NCBI GenBank assembly: GCA_008638375.1
Contig: CM018041.1
Location: 17,134,453-17,198,452 of the forward strand
Origin: Nyssa sinensis
Taxonomy: Eukaryota; Streptophyta; Magnoliopsida; Cornales; Nyssaceae
Length of the DNA stretch: 64,000 nucleotides
Direction: 5' to 3'
The notes below the pieces were generated by a model. The model was not told the origin of the DNA. It did not search any database and saw only the letters and a program-made list of their open reading frames with translations. Position 1 is the stretch's first letter. Every line of letters starts with the position of its first letter. Made by a program: the position numbers and the translations under genes. Positions 1 through 11,558 of this stretch are shown here, one piece after another.

Positions 1-3000
1 AGTGTGACTATGTGGCCATCTTTGATGCTGACTTCCAACCTGAGCCTGATTACTTGTGGCGCACCATACCTTTTCTTGTACACAACCCTCAAATTGCCCT
101 TGTTCAAGCTCGCTGGAAATTTGGTAATTCTTGATTTTAACCCTATAATTAATCTTGATTAAGCTGGTTAATTAAATGCTTGAGATAGACTATTAGCTTG
201 GCATGTCACAGCAACAGCAAAATGCTGACTTTCCCGTGTTTAAACTCCATCAATTTTCAGGACAGTTCACTTAAAATCTTAACTGTATTTCCTCATCTCT
301 ATTAACTTATCAATCTTGTTTTCAACCATGTTATTGCTTGAGTAAGGCATGTGAAAAAGGTGCACATTCCCTTAAACTTCTGTGAGATATGTTTTGACCC
401 TAACAATGAACCACATTCGTTCTTAATTGATTGTTGATCATTCGGTTTTTCGCACAATTTATAAGCATAATATAGCATAAATTTTGAATGTACAATTGAT
501 AAGTTGGTGGTTGACATTGTTTTTCTGAATGGTTTTGCAGTTAATGCCGATGAGTGTTTTATGACAAGGATGCAAGAGATGTCACTGGATTATCATTTTA
601 AAGTGGAGCAAGAAGTGGGGTCTGCAACATGTGCCTTTTTTGGCTTCAATGGTAAACTGCTTGTGCAAAATCACTAGCCAGTTTATTTTCTCCCAAGTTT
701 CCTGGAAAGGAATTAATACATTTCTAGAATTTTGATGCAATAAAATGAATTTTGATAATCTGATACAGGGACTGCTGGAGTGTGGAGACTTTCGGCACTC
801 AATGAGGCTGGAGGATGGAAGGACCGGACAACTGTGGAGGATATGGATCTGGCTGTCCGAGCTAGTCTCAAAGGCTGGAAATTTGTATATGTTGGTGACC
901 TCAAGGTACTACTCTTAAGGAGTCCTGACGAAATATCATAAGTAATCCTAGCTAGAAAAGTCAACTGGATATAGAAAAATTTAATAGCCTAGCAAGTAGC
1001 AACTATACTTCACTGGCTTTTAATTTCTATCTTTAGAGACAGAATTTACATAGTGGTTTGCAAGTTTTCAATCATCTTCTTTTAAGAAAGGTGAAACTAT
1101 AATGCTAAAATTTCAATTTTTAAGCACTTAATTTGGAACCTTTAGGTGAGCTTTAACACTGCATTTTGTAGAAAATTACTGGAGAAGTGAAGTCCAATTA
1201 CATACATAATGCAAATTTGAATCCAGTGCCAACCAGAAGCCACTTCATAATTTCCATTTGAAGATGCTTTTAAGATAGTAGAAGTTTACATATTTTAAGA
1301 AGCAACAGTTTTTCCTAAATTCAGCATTGCACTAAGTTGTTTCTTCATGGCTTGCGTTGTGCATTTTAGGTGAAAAATGAATTGCCAAGTACTTTCAAAG
1401 CCTACCGTTATCAGCAGCATCGTTGGTCTTGTGGCCCTGCCAATCTCTTCAAGAAAATGGCAATGGAAATCCTAAGAAACAAGGTATGCTTTCATTTTCA
1501 GTCAGTGTATAATTAAAATGATAACCAAGAAAGTAGAAAACATGAAACAGAGTTATTTGTACATCTTTCTGATTCAATTTCTTTATCTATCTGTTTGTTG
1601 CAGAAAGTTTCTCTGTGGAAGAAGTTTTATGTGATATACAGTTTCTTCTTTGTTCGAAAGATCGTTGCTCATCTTGTCACATTTATTTTTTACTGTGTTG
1701 TTTTGCCTGCAACTGTTTTTGTTCCTGAAGTGCAAGTTCCTAAATGGGGAGCTGTTTATATTCCTTCTACTGATTACTCTTCTCAACGCGGTTGGAACTC
1801 CAAGGTCTTACTTTCCTTGCAAGCAATTTTTCTTGATTCTTTTATTTTGCTTTATTGCTCTCGAAAAAATTATCCCATCATCCTGCCTCAATCTGTGAAT
1901 TGGATTCAAATGGAGCAGGAAATTAATTTTCCTGTGTTAAGGATTTGCTATCATTAGTTCATAGGCAACCAATTAGTAGTTCTAGAATCTGCAGGCTCAA
2001 GTGCTCAACCTTAAAATGCAATTCAATTGTCCTTTCTTTCTCATTTTATTTACATTTTTTCACATTATTTTGCGTATTTGATCTTGCAGATCTCTCCATC
2101 TAGTTGGTTTTCTGGATCCTTTTTGAGAATGTCATGTCGCTGCACCGGACTAAGGCAACATTTATTGGTCTGCTGGAGGCAGGGAGAGTTAATGAATGGG
2201 TTGTCACCGAGAAATTGGGAGATGCTCTCAAAACAAAATTCGACTCCAAGAAACCTCGTATCAGGATCGGGGGAAGGTATATTTTCTTATATTCTAATAA
2301 TGTAATACATAGAAATGAAATGATTTTATCTGAGTTTCTACAGTTTGAACCAAGTTTGTCATGTAAAGGCATCACATAAAGGACATTACCATAGCATCGA
2401 AATGAAAGACTAAAATTGAAGCCAATTTTTAATTTGATATGCTCTTATCTAACTAAATGTTTGTATAAACATATACAGATTCTCAATGAGAAAACAAAGA
2501 AATGATTTTTACATGCTATGATATTTCTGAGCCCCCAATATACTCAAATTGTTGGGCTTTTAATCGGCCACTACATAGTCTACATTAACTTCTAATTGCC
2601 TATTCAAGGAATGCTGTGCCTGTTAGGGTTTGTTGTTCTCCTGTGTATTCTCAGCAATTGAAAGGGAGAATTACAAAAAGAAAAAAAAATGTTTCAGCTT
2701 CTTTTAGTCCTTGACTTCCAAAAAAAAAAATTGATATATCAGCTGTATCATCTTACCTTCCACAATTATCTTTGAGCAAATTGCATAACTGAACTCTAGT
2801 GAATTCACCGATGGACAAAGTCATATTTGACTAACATTTGCTGTATTTTGTCTACACATGAACAGAGTCCATCGTTTAGAGCTCTTTGTTGGGTTTACCT
2901 CTTCTTCTGTGGATGCTACTGATGTTTCCTTCGGGAAGAACCATTACTGCATATATCCTTTTCCTCCAATCAATGGCCTTCTTCGTTGCTGGATTTGGTT

Positions 3001-3029
3001 ATGTTGGCACATTTGTCCCCAACACTTAA
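1..3029 (+). pseudogene. CSLA: Cellulose-synthase-like A (glucomannan 4-beta-mannosyltransferase), 3' half, frameshifted
   Basis: Family GT2 enzymes of this type build the mannan/glucomannan backbone from GDP-mannose in the Golgi membrane. Seven exons can be read: 1-123 (runs off the left edge), 541-651, 769-905, 1370-1483, 1604-1804, 2090-2276 and 2866-3029, all with GT-AG borders. Visible GT2 motifs are [10 protein letters not shown] (DxD), [10 protein letters not shown] (catalytic ED) and QQHRW (QxxRW), followed by hydrophobic C-terminal segments and the usual ending GFGYVGTFVPN. Exons 1-4 are clean. Compared with the family frame, exon 5 has +1 near 1770, exon 6 has +1 near 2105, and exon 7 has -1 near 2897, +1 near 2920 and +1 near 2957. 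Either the gene is recently dead or these are uncorrected sequencing indels. AATAAA sequences at 3080-3085 and 3392-3397 are possible poly(A) signals. The family call is firm; functional status is not. Confidence 0.85.
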
Positions 3030-3965
3030 CAGGAACACACATCTTCTGGATAGATCATTTGGCGTCTCTGTACTCCAACAATAAATATTTCTTTGGAAGC
3101 AGTCTTCGATTCAAATTGTGATTGTTAAAATGAAAAGGCTGGTCATTCTTTTGTGCTGAACATAAGAAATTGAGATGAAGTTACAATTATATTCATGTAG
3201 CAATACTTGAAAAAATTAGAATGAGATTACAGAAGTGAGATTTAATTTGCAAACAAGTTGTATACAAAGAAGAGACGCAATGAAGAATCCACAGAAAAGC
3301 AGAAACTTGGTATGACCCAGAGAGTGTAGATGATGTAACCATGTTTAAATGAATTGTTTGTAATTGTAGTTTGTTTGTTGTTATTGGAATGAATAAACTT
3401 GTTACATAGATGATGAATTTAAAAGTCAAAAGTGTTTTACATCTTACATATATATATATATATATATATATCTGTGCTTGTTTCTTCTGCTCCTGAAAGT
3501 AGTTGAAGAAAAATCTTCACTTTTACCTGTCTATCACTTGGGTCTTTAATACATACTTTCTCGCGATTGCAACCGCACATTACGGCTTGCGAGTCCCGTA
3601 ACCCAATTCAAATTTACTGTCACATTTTTGCAGCCTCCATGCCGTGCTATATATACAAATGAGAGTTGGTTTGCTGCAAATGAGTTGGAGTTGTCAGCCA
3701 ACAGACAGAATGAAACATATCCACCATGTTGCATATATAATGTAGAATTGTAGATTGTCTTAGTTAAGCACTAAGTATGAATTCCACCAGACAATTATAC
3801 CACTTGAGCATTCAATTTGAAGAGGATACACTATACAGTGATATAGATAATTATATATCCAAATTCTTCATTACCCTTTATATAACCCTAGTAATAGGAT
3901 ACTGTGAACTAAAAATGAATTTTCCATAACAAACAACAAAATATAGGAAAACAAGCCAAAATTCC
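3030..3965. other. 3' flank of the CSLA gene
   Basis: No coding sequence is seen. The first ~370 bases probably include the 3' UTR (AATAAA at 3080 and 3392). A TA dinucleotide run lies at 3447-3471. The rest is AT-rich spacer up to the tRNA gene. Confidence 0.5.
3447..3471. repeat. (TA)n microsatellite
   Basis: Uninterrupted TA dinucleotide run just downstream of the CSLA 3' end. Confidence 0.9.
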
Positions 3966-4048
3966 TGCTGGCTATGGGGTTCGAACCCATGCGCACTTAT
4001 GTGCAGAAGATCTTAAGTCTTCCCCCTTAACCTCTCGGGCAAACCAGC
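3966..4048 (-). tRNA. tRNA-Leu, anticodon UAA
   Basis: Read on the minus strand the sequence folds as a class II tRNA. The 7-bp acceptor stem is GCTGGTT/AGCCAGC (one G-U pair) with discriminator A. The D arm has the TTAA loop. The 5-bp anticodon stem GAAGA/TCTTC encloses loop CTTAAGA (anticodon TAA). A long variable arm follows, then T stem ATGGG/CCCAT with loop TTCGAAC. The long variable arm and anticodon fit Leu(UAA). No intron is seen. The pol III box A and box B regions are intact, so the gene is probably functional. Confidence 0.9.
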
Positions 4049-4647
4049 TCCCATATTTTAGAAGATTTCCAACATATCTACTTGAATTAAGTTTTTATAA
4101 TTTTCAAAACTTTTATGCATTTTAAAATATAAAATAATTGAATTATTAAAGAATTAAGAAATTCTTGGTCTACCAAACATATTCACTTCTTTTAGGTCTC
4201 TAAAGATTAGTCTTTTATTAATAAGGATATTCTCAATCTTATTACTTTCAAGTATATTGTTGCTTATTGAGGGGGTGGGGCAACTGGCAAGGCCGAATGG
4301 GCTGAAAAATTAATGGGTGGGTTGGGTTTGAATGCATAGGCTTTTAGGTCCTGCTACTTTTAATTTAAATATATTTTAACATTCGAATTAGCAAGAAGAT
4401 AAAGATCATCATGTTTGAAAAAATTTTGAGTGGGAGTGGTGCTCTTATGTTGTGGTGTGTTTTTCTAACGGTGTTATGTCATGTATGTTATTGAAAGACA
4501 CAATGTCATGTAGTGATCCAAATCCACTAAAAAAACCTTATCATATTAAAACTTCTTTTGATATTGGAACCAAATATATAGTTACACCACCAAAATGGCT
4601 TACTAGCTAAGCTAATTGACACGTTATTCGTCACTTATAGTGTGTAG

Positions 4648-5161
4648 CAGGGCCGGCTCAAGCATAAAGCAGAGAAAACAATCGCTTTAGGCCTCACCTA
4701 CAAAGAAGGCCTTAAATTTTAGGTATTTATAGTATAATGAAATTAGGAAATCTAAGATCAATAAAACTCTAACGGTATAAAAAGGCCCTAAAATTGCTTT
4801 AGGCCTCACCTAAAGAGAAGACCCCAAATTTTTTGTATCTATAGTATAATAAAATTAAAAGTTTAAGATTAATAAAAGTCTAACTCTACAAAAAGGTCCC
4901 CAATTTTATATATTTATAGTATAATGAGACTAGAAGTTTAAGGTAAATAAAAATCTAACTCTATAAAAAATAGCCCCATAAAGACTCCATGAAAATAAGT
5001 TTAATTCTAGAATTTTATTCGTATTATAATCAATTTTCTTTTTTATTGTTGTCTATTGAGATAAAAAAAGAATTATGTAAAATATTTATTAGTAGAGTTT
5101 TATTCAATACATAAATCTCTCTTGTTGGAAAACAAATAAATTTTATATTACAAAAATTAAA

Positions 5162-5198
<37 letters not shown>

Positions 5199-5291
5199 AA
5201 CAAAGTAAAAATTTATATTAATATAAAAGAAACCTCATTAAGAGTTGTTACTTTCTTGCTTTAGGCCCCCAATTATATTGAGTCAGCCTTG
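4648..5291. mobile_element. Non-autonomous hAT-type element
   Basis: The element starts CAGGGCCGGCTCAA and ends TTGAGTCAGCCTTG, imperfect terminal inverted repeats of 14 bp beginning with CA. It is flanked by a perfect 8-bp direct repeat GTGTGTAG (4640-4647 and 5292-5299), the target-site length of hAT transposases. It has no coding capacity. Inside are three diverged direct repeats of roughly 110 bp (from about 4715, 4825 and 4905) sharing 'tttatagtataatga', and a TA run near 5168-5192. It is missing from the second unit of the local duplication. Confidence 0.85.
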
Positions 5292-5299
5292 GTGTGTAG

Positions 5300-5783
5300 T
5301 GAGGGATTTCTTTGGTACTATCTTGGGGGTTACGGCTTTTTGTTTATGATATTATCAGTTTTTGATCGGAGATCTGTTCTCTTTAGTTTTTGTCAAGAGC
5401 ACAAGGTCAAAGGGCCTTCCGGTGATAGCCACCTGGAAAGATTCCGGATAATAACCTCTCCGATGATAAAGTTAAAGAAGAATAATGATAGTAATTGAAG
5501 AGAATAATTGAGCATGAACAAAGGGCGTACCTTGGAGCCTTATAAGTTCGTTTTGATATCCTAATTCGATAAGATTAGGAACCATAAAAGTTGGGATTTG
5601 AATATATCCATAAATAGAAGTTATCATGTTAAATTTTGTTTCCTTACTCTAATGTTGGTAGTCTATGAAAAGTGGTGACTTGTTCGAAACCCTCTTTGAT
5701 CCATGTTCTGTAATTCAGAGTTCAATAGTCTCCAAGCATGTTTGGTCTTTGTGATTCAGAAGCATAGTGAACATGTGTCCTGA
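5300..5783. other. Unassigned spacer unique to duplication unit 1
   Basis: I recognise nothing here. A 69-codon open frame at 5289-5498 starts inside the hAT terminus and has no family features. The sequence is less AT-rich than its surroundings between 5390 and 5460. Confidence 0.3.
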
Positions 5784-5789
5784 TATTGA

Positions 5790-6260
5790 GCTAGTGTTTG
5801 TTTATGGTGTATCAATTTAACAAATGTTAGAGAGACAACAATGGTAGAAGCAAGGCAGTTAAGTTGGTCATTTCTTTGAAGGAGATGGTTAAACTATTAT
5901 TCATGAATGTGCTGGAGTTGCTATAGCTTATGCTCACTGGGACTGGGATGTCATTGTTCAGAATATAGATCGGTTAGCAGCTTCTTTTCATTCATGCAAA
6001 ATTCGTTTATAGTCCTCGCCTGTGTAATGAGGCTGCCCTAAATTTTCCCTTTGTACTAGTTTGGATGATTTTCCTCTTTGGCTACAACATCTTATATCTA
6101 TTCTGATTGTAGGCCTTTTGCTCAATGATTTTGTTGCTATTTATTATATTCCATCTTTCTGTTGGAAAAAAAAATCAATTTAGTCTTAAGTGGGGTCTCT
6201 ACCATCCTAATTCTTGAGGCAGAAGATTCCATTATCAATGAAGGAACGACCATGTTTTCA
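5790..6260 (+). pseudogene. Decayed RNase H-like (RVT_3-type) fragment, copy 1
   Basis: Conceptual translation across frameshifts gives pieces typical of the C-terminal part of the RNase H-like domain found in plant LINEs and related genes. A segment like AVKLAISLKEM is followed by a 'SPRLCN-AA-NLAKFAL' type stretch and a hydrophobic tail (DDFPLWLxxLISILIVGLL). It has several stops and frameshifts and no start. The second, more readable copy at 7760-8250 supports the reading. It could instead come from a captured gene; the family call is tentative. Confidence 0.45.
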
Positions 6261-6607
6261 GTCATGTAGTCTTCTAATGAATGTTTCAATTGTTGACGAT
6301 AAAGTTATGAATATGTTCTCCAAGCTTCAAGACTATGAAGTTTTACTTTCTAAATTGTAATTTTTTTTTTTAAATTTCATATTTAATATAAATCTTATCA
6401 TCTTGATTTTAGATTCCAAATTTATCAATTTTATAAAATTAACTCTCCAAATTTCTTGGCATTTCATTTGTAAGAATTTTCGATGATGGGGTGAGCTGAA
6501 TTGCTTGAAATTCTTAATCAGTTAAGAGTAAACTCAATGAGCTTAAATTATTAGCTGTAATTAAGACAATTCATTGAAGTTGGTGAATCTTAATTATGTG
6601 TGATTAA

Positions 6608-7004
6608 GACATATTTGGATGGACAGTGGAGTTTTTGAAACGGGCATTTCAAAGTTTAAATCGATTTTTTTTTTTTTTTTTTTATATTTGAATGTTTATT
6701 TTGGTGTTTTTGAAACGTCCGTTTGAACATTTTTCCAATTCAAATACCTAATTTTGAAAAAGTTCCGGTAAGAAGCTTTTTTCAAACACTCGTTTCAAAA
6801 ATGTTCGTTTTTATCTATATAACACATTCAACACTTTTAACAGCACATTCAACACTTTTAATAGCACATTCAAAAACTACAATATCATTTAAGCTCGTTT
6901 CAAATATATTCATCCAAACACTCACAAGTTAACTCAAATTACATTTTTTCAAATCGTACTTTTCTCGAATCATATTTTTTCATCACTCATTCAAACAAGC
7001 GCTG
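6608..7004. mobile_element. MITE-like element, unit 1 copy
   Basis: Imperfect inverted ends: the left end reads ATATTTGGATGGACAGTGG, and the right end, reverse-complemented, reads AGCGCTTGTTTGAATGAGTG. The interior is AT-rich with repeated 'cacattcaacacttttaa' and 'cgtttcaaa' motifs. It is non-coding. Possible target duplications are too short to call. The shorter homologue in unit 2 is at 8576-8853. Confidence 0.45.
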
Positions 7005-7311
7005 TATAAGATATGAATATGAATTATTTTGGTCTTTGTGAACTAACTATTATCATTCTTTATGAATTAGGACCTGTCATGTTTGATCATGACTAAAAGG
7101 GTTGGCCCATACTTTTGATCAATTTTTCCATTAGATTTAACAAAAGTAAGATGAGATGAGAAAGTGAAAGGCCTTCACCATATTTTCCTGTCGGGATAAA
7201 AAAATATTATGTGGTTTTTTTTAAGCTAAGGTACATTTGTCCATAGGCATGCCATACATCTATATGTGTTATATATTACATCCTTATTTATTATTATTAT
7301 TATTATTATTT

Positions 7312-7424
7312 GATAATCGGATTGCGCATACCTCAAACTAATTTTGAAGTCGTGAAGTTAACGACTGGACAAATCTCTAGTAATACCAAAGGAGACTCAA
7401 ACTCTAGTCTTTACCGACCAAACC
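7312..7424 (-). repeat. SINE-like repeat, copy 1
   Basis: On the minus strand a promoter-like head (TTTGGTCGGTAAAGACTAGAGTTTGAGTC) resembles the box A/box B arrangement of tRNA-derived SINEs. The + strand 5' side is a TTA/TA-rich microsatellite (7288-7311). Further copies lie at 9336-9460 and 22431-22555. No target duplications were verified. Confidence 0.4.
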
Positions 7425-7759
7425 TTGTTATATATTACATTCTTATCATTCATATAAGATATAATAGAAACTCTAGTCTTTAGGTCCTGCTACTTTTAAA
7501 ATTAAATATATTTCAACATTCGAATTAGCAAGAGAAGATAAGATCATCATGTTTGGAAATTTTTGAGTGGGAGTGGTACTCTTATGTTGTGGTGTGTTTT
7601 TTTAATGGTGTTATGTCATGTATGTTATTGAAGGACATTGTCACGTCACGTAGTGATCCAAATCCACTAAAATAACCTCATCATATTAAAATTTCTTTTG
7701 ATATTGGAACCAAATATATAGTTACACCACCAAAGTGCCTTACTAGCTCAGCTAATTGA

Positions 7760-8250
7760 TATTGAGCTAGTGTTTGTTTATGGCGTATCAGTTTAACAAA
7801 TGTTAGAGAGGACAGTAATGGTAGAAAGCAAGGCAGTTAAGTTGGCCATTTCTTTGAAAGAGATGGTTAAACTCTTATTCGTGAATGTGCTGGAGTAGCT
7901 ATAGCTTATGCTCACTGGGACTGGGATGTCATTGTTCAGAATATAAATCGGTTTGCAGCTTCTTTTCATTAATGTAAAATTTGTTTATAGTCCTCGCCTG
8001 TGTAATGTGGCTGCCCTAAATTTGCCCTTTGTGCTAGTTTGGATGATTTTCCTCTTTGGCTAAAACAGCTTATATCTATTCTGATTGTAGGCCTTTTGCC
8101 CAATGATTTTGTTGCTATCTATTATATTCCATCTTTCTTTTGGAAAAAAAAAATCAATTTAGTTTTAAGTGGGGTCTCTACCATCCTAATTCTTGAGGCA
8201 GATAATTCCATTATCAATGAAGGTACGACCATGTTTTCAGTCATGTAGTC
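7760..8250 (+). pseudogene. Decayed RNase H-like (RVT_3-type) fragment, copy 2
   Basis: The tandem homologue of 5790-6260, slightly better preserved. One frame reads VKFVYSPRLCNVAALNL, matching the arginine/asparagine/alanine signature near the end of RVT_3 RNase H domains. A neighbouring frame reads LDDFPLWLKQLISILIVGLL. The two frames are separated by a small deletion. Upstream stops show it is dead. Confidence 0.5.
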
Positions 8251-8575
8251 TTCTAATGCATGTTTCAATTGTTGACCATAAAGGTATGAATATGTTCTCC
8301 AAGCACCAACATTATGAAGTTTTACTTTCTAAATTGTAATTTTTTTTTTTAAATTTCATATTTAATATAGATTTTATCATCGTGATTTTAGAGTCCAAAT
8401 TTATCAATTTTATGAAATTAACTCTCCAAATTTCTTTTGAAAAAATTTTCGATGACGGGGTGAGCTGGATTGCTTGAAATTCTTAATTAATTAAGACTAA
8501 ACTCAATAAGCTTAAATCATTAGTTGTAATTAAGACAATTCATTAAAGTTGGTGAATCTTAATTATGTGTGACTA

Positions 8576-8853
8576 AGGCATGTTTGGATGAATGGTGGAG
8601 TTTCAAGTCCAAATAGTTATTTCAAAAAAGTTTCGGTGAGAAGCTTTTTTCAAACACCCATTTAAAAAATGTCTATTTTTTTATTTATATAATACATTCA
8701 ACACTTTTAATAACTCATTCAAAAACAACAATATTATTTAAACTCGTTTCACATATATTCATCCAAACACTCACAGATTAACTCAAATTACATTGTTTCA
8801 AACCATATTTTTTTCGAATCACATTTTTTCATCGCTCATTCAAACAAGCACTG
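8576..8853. mobile_element. MITE-like element, unit 2 copy
   Basis: Left end AGGCATGTTTGGATGAATGG; right end reverse-complemented AGTGCTTGTTTGAATGAGCG. It is about 120 bp shorter than the unit 1 homologue through internal loss. It is flanked by TAA on the left and TATAA on the right, which could be a decayed PIF/Harbinger-type target duplication. Confidence 0.45.
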
Positions 8854-8930
8854 TATAAGATATGAATATGAATTATTTTGGTCTTTGTGAACTAACTATT
8901 ATCATTCTTTATGAATTAGGACCTGCCATG

Positions 8931-9195
8931 TTTGACCATGACTAAAAGGGTTGGCCCATACTTTTGATCAATTTTTCCATTAGATTTAACAAAAGTAAGA
9001 TAAGAAGAGAAAGTAAAAGGCCTTTGATCATGACTAAAAGGGTTGGCCCATACTTTTGATCAATTTTTCCATTAGATTTAACAAAAGTAAGATAAGAAGA
9101 GAAAGTAAAAGGCCTTTGATCATGACTAAAAGGGTTGGCCCATACTTTTGATCAATTTTTCCTTTAGATTTAACAAAAGTAAGATAAGTAAAAGA
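8931..9195. repeat. 92-bp direct repeat, about three copies
   Basis: Units starting 'tttgaycatgactaaaagg' begin at 8931, 9023 and 9115 (period 92). The first two are nearly identical and the third is truncated at its end. The homologous place in unit 1 (about 7081) has one copy only, so the expansion is local and recent. Confidence 0.9.
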
Positions 9196-9335
9196 CCTTC
9201 GCCATATTTTCCTGTCGGGATAAAAAATATTACGTATTTTTTTTTTTTAAGCTAATGTACATTTGTCCATAGACATGCCATACATCTATATGTGCTATAT
9301 ATTACATCCTTATTTACTATTATTATTATTATTTT

Positions 9336-9460
9336 CAATAATCGAATGACCGAATCAGTTTGCACACACTTCAACTAATATTGAAATCTGAAATTAACGA
9401 CTGGACAAACTTCCAGTGACACCAAAAGAGACTCAAACTCTAGTCTTTACCAACCAAACC
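9336..9460 (-). repeat. SINE-like repeat, copy 2
   Basis: Same family as 7312-7424: minus-strand head with 'TAAAGACTAGAGTTTGAGTC', preceded on the + strand by a TTA microsatellite. Confidence 0.4.
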
Positions 9461-9480
9461 CTTGGAGTTATATATTATAT

Positions 9481-10671
9481 CCTTATAATTCAGACATCAT
9501 ATAATAGAAATTCTTACACTTCATCCCCTAATCCTTCTCATTTTTCTTCACCAAACACAGCTGGGCATCAGCATAACCATTGCCTTCACTATTAAAAAAG
9601 ACAAACATCAACAATTCAAAAAATTTATTTTATCATTTGGCCAGAAAAGAATAGAAAATGAAAGAAATTAAAGCTGAAAATACAAGACCAAGCCCAAAGT
9701 TAACTTAGTCAAGGGCGGATAGGAGGGACACATCTTCTCAAAAATTTTAATATTGTATTTTTTATTATTAATTTTTTTAAAATATTTTAATAAAATAAGA
9801 CTATAATTTTTTTTTTAATTTATTCATATGAACTTTTCTAAATTTTTATAATTACAATTTTATCCCTCTAACTAATATTTCTAAATATTTCACTTCAACT
9901 TAGTTGTTTTACTTGGTCATTACAAGACAAGTTTACATAGTTTCTTCGGGAAAGTGTAATGTAAAGAGAAAAAGTTGTTTTCTTTTTAATGTGTGGTTGC
10001 AAAATCCTTGGCTAAAAAGTTATTGCAAGTGTTTTGGACAACCTTTTGACTAAATTAACTAGAATATGACAAAACATATAGTAAATAGTAGAACTTAATC
10101 CTGATCACTTCACCTTCTTTTTTCTTCTTCATTGTAGTCGGAGAAGACAAGTCCAAGCTCATGTAAGCTTCAACTTTGTATCATCATGGATTATCATAAC
10201 GACCAAATCTATTCTCCTAAACAATATATAATTTCAAATTTTTTATTTGTTTTTAGGTTGTGGTATAAGTTCGAATTCATGTAAGCTCAGGGGTAGAGCT
10301 AGAAAAACAAAATTCAGGGAGTCTAGAATTTTGTGGAAGAAATTTTTATCGGCAATTTTTTTTTTTTCAAGTAGAAATAATTTTACATTTAATTTTTTTT
10401 TCCTCAAAGGGTAAGATTATAAGGGAATATTTTTTTTTTTTCAAATTAAGGAAATTTTACATGTAAATTTTTTTTTCTCAAAAGAAGATGATAGGGAGAA
10501 AAATAACAAGTTTGTATTTCTTTCATTATTCTTAAATTTTTTTAGCTACCAAATAAAGCCTAAAAATGAGAAATTTTTTAGCAACCAAACAAAGCTTTAG
10601 CAAGAAGTTTATATCATAGTAAAATCAAGCTATTGCATCAAGCGACGACCTCTAATAATAATAATCATCTG
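9481..10671. other. AT-rich non-coding part of copy A
   Basis: No gene is recognised. It contains poly(T) tracts and a 'caggggtagagctagaaaa' sequence (about 10288) that looks like one end of a decayed hAT-like element with no partner found. It is matched in copy B at about 22556-23680. Confidence 0.4.
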
Positions 10672-10790
10672 GGAGCCGGCGTAGCTGAATGATAAAAATG
10701 TTGAAAATGAAATCCTAGCATCTAGAGTTCAAGTTCGAATTTGCTCTGAGTCAATCTTTTACAACAAAATCAAAGTAACCTAAAGATAAT
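10672..10790 (+). repeat. Probable tRNA-derived SINE, copy A
   Basis: The head has a box A-like GTAGCTGAATGATAAAAA and a box B-like AGTTCAAGTTCGAATTTGC about 45 bases later, followed by 'tcttttacaacaaaa'. The copy B homologue (23683-23782) has a better box B (TTTCGATTCCC). Confidence 0.45.
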
Positions 10791-11514
10791 AATGAATCAC
10801 TTCATTTTTTTTCTCCTTTTAAAGTTGTAGCAATTGAAAGAAGCTAAGTTGGAATTTAAAGTTGTAGTAATTGATAGAAGCTAAGTTGGAACTCATGTAA
10901 GCTTCAAGTTTATGTCATTGATAAATAAAAAATAATAATATTCTGATTACAAGAGATGAGCAGTTGACTGCTGGGCATTACCAAATCTATTTCTATAATA
11001 GAAGACATGATTAGGTGAACTGTCGCCTACAATTTTATGACAAAATCCAAAAAGACAAGAAAGCTAAAGCAAGAAAATGAAATCCTTTCGCATCAAGATT
11101 TTGTAAAGTAGGATGCATTCATATTGGAAAAATCTTTAACCGTCAATTTTATTTTATAAAAAAATAGTTTACCCTTTGATGTGATCGGATTATACATTTT
11201 TCGTAATTTGATGTGCAGTTAATAAAATGTCGTCACATTATTTTGAGATTTTTTTTTAATTAGCAACATAGTACCATTTGATAAAACTTTTAAAAAAAAT
11301 ATTTTTAATAAGTAAAATAGTAATTTTGAAAAAAATTATTATTTTTACTAAAAAACAAAAGGTGGGATACAAAAGTTCATTTTGATAATCATCTTGACTG
11401 CAGTGATTGAAAAGCATTGGGCTAGAAAGTGCCTGCCAGTACCTACTTGTTGTATGAATAACTCATACAAGCCTTCATACTGGTCCTAATTTCAAGTTGA
11501 CAAATACGTTTTAG

Positions 11515-11558
<44 letters not shown>

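Larger units (their letters stand above)
4341..7440. repeat. Tandem duplication, unit 1
   Basis: The stretch starting 'ggtcctgctactttta' is repeated with moderate divergence from about 7479. Order in both units: a 280-bp AT-rich segment, an RNase H-like relic, a MITE-like element, a 'gggttggcccatac' block, a TTA microsatellite and a SINE-like sequence. Unit 1 has about 1.15 kb extra (about 4618-5783) that unit 2 lacks. Part of this excess is the hAT element at 4648-5291. Confidence 0.8.
7479..9480. repeat. Tandem duplication, unit 2
   Basis: Homologous to 4341-7440. It lacks the 4618-5783 insertion, has a shorter MITE-like segment and contains a 92-bp triplication absent from unit 1. Its right end grades into segmental copy A, because the 'aagctaaggtacatttgtcc' module appears at about 7228, 9247 and 22354. 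Confidence 0.8.

Noticed and set aside
10288..10500. 'caggggtagagctagaaaa' as the start of a hAT element
   Set aside because: No matching inverted end or 8-bp target duplication was found nearby.
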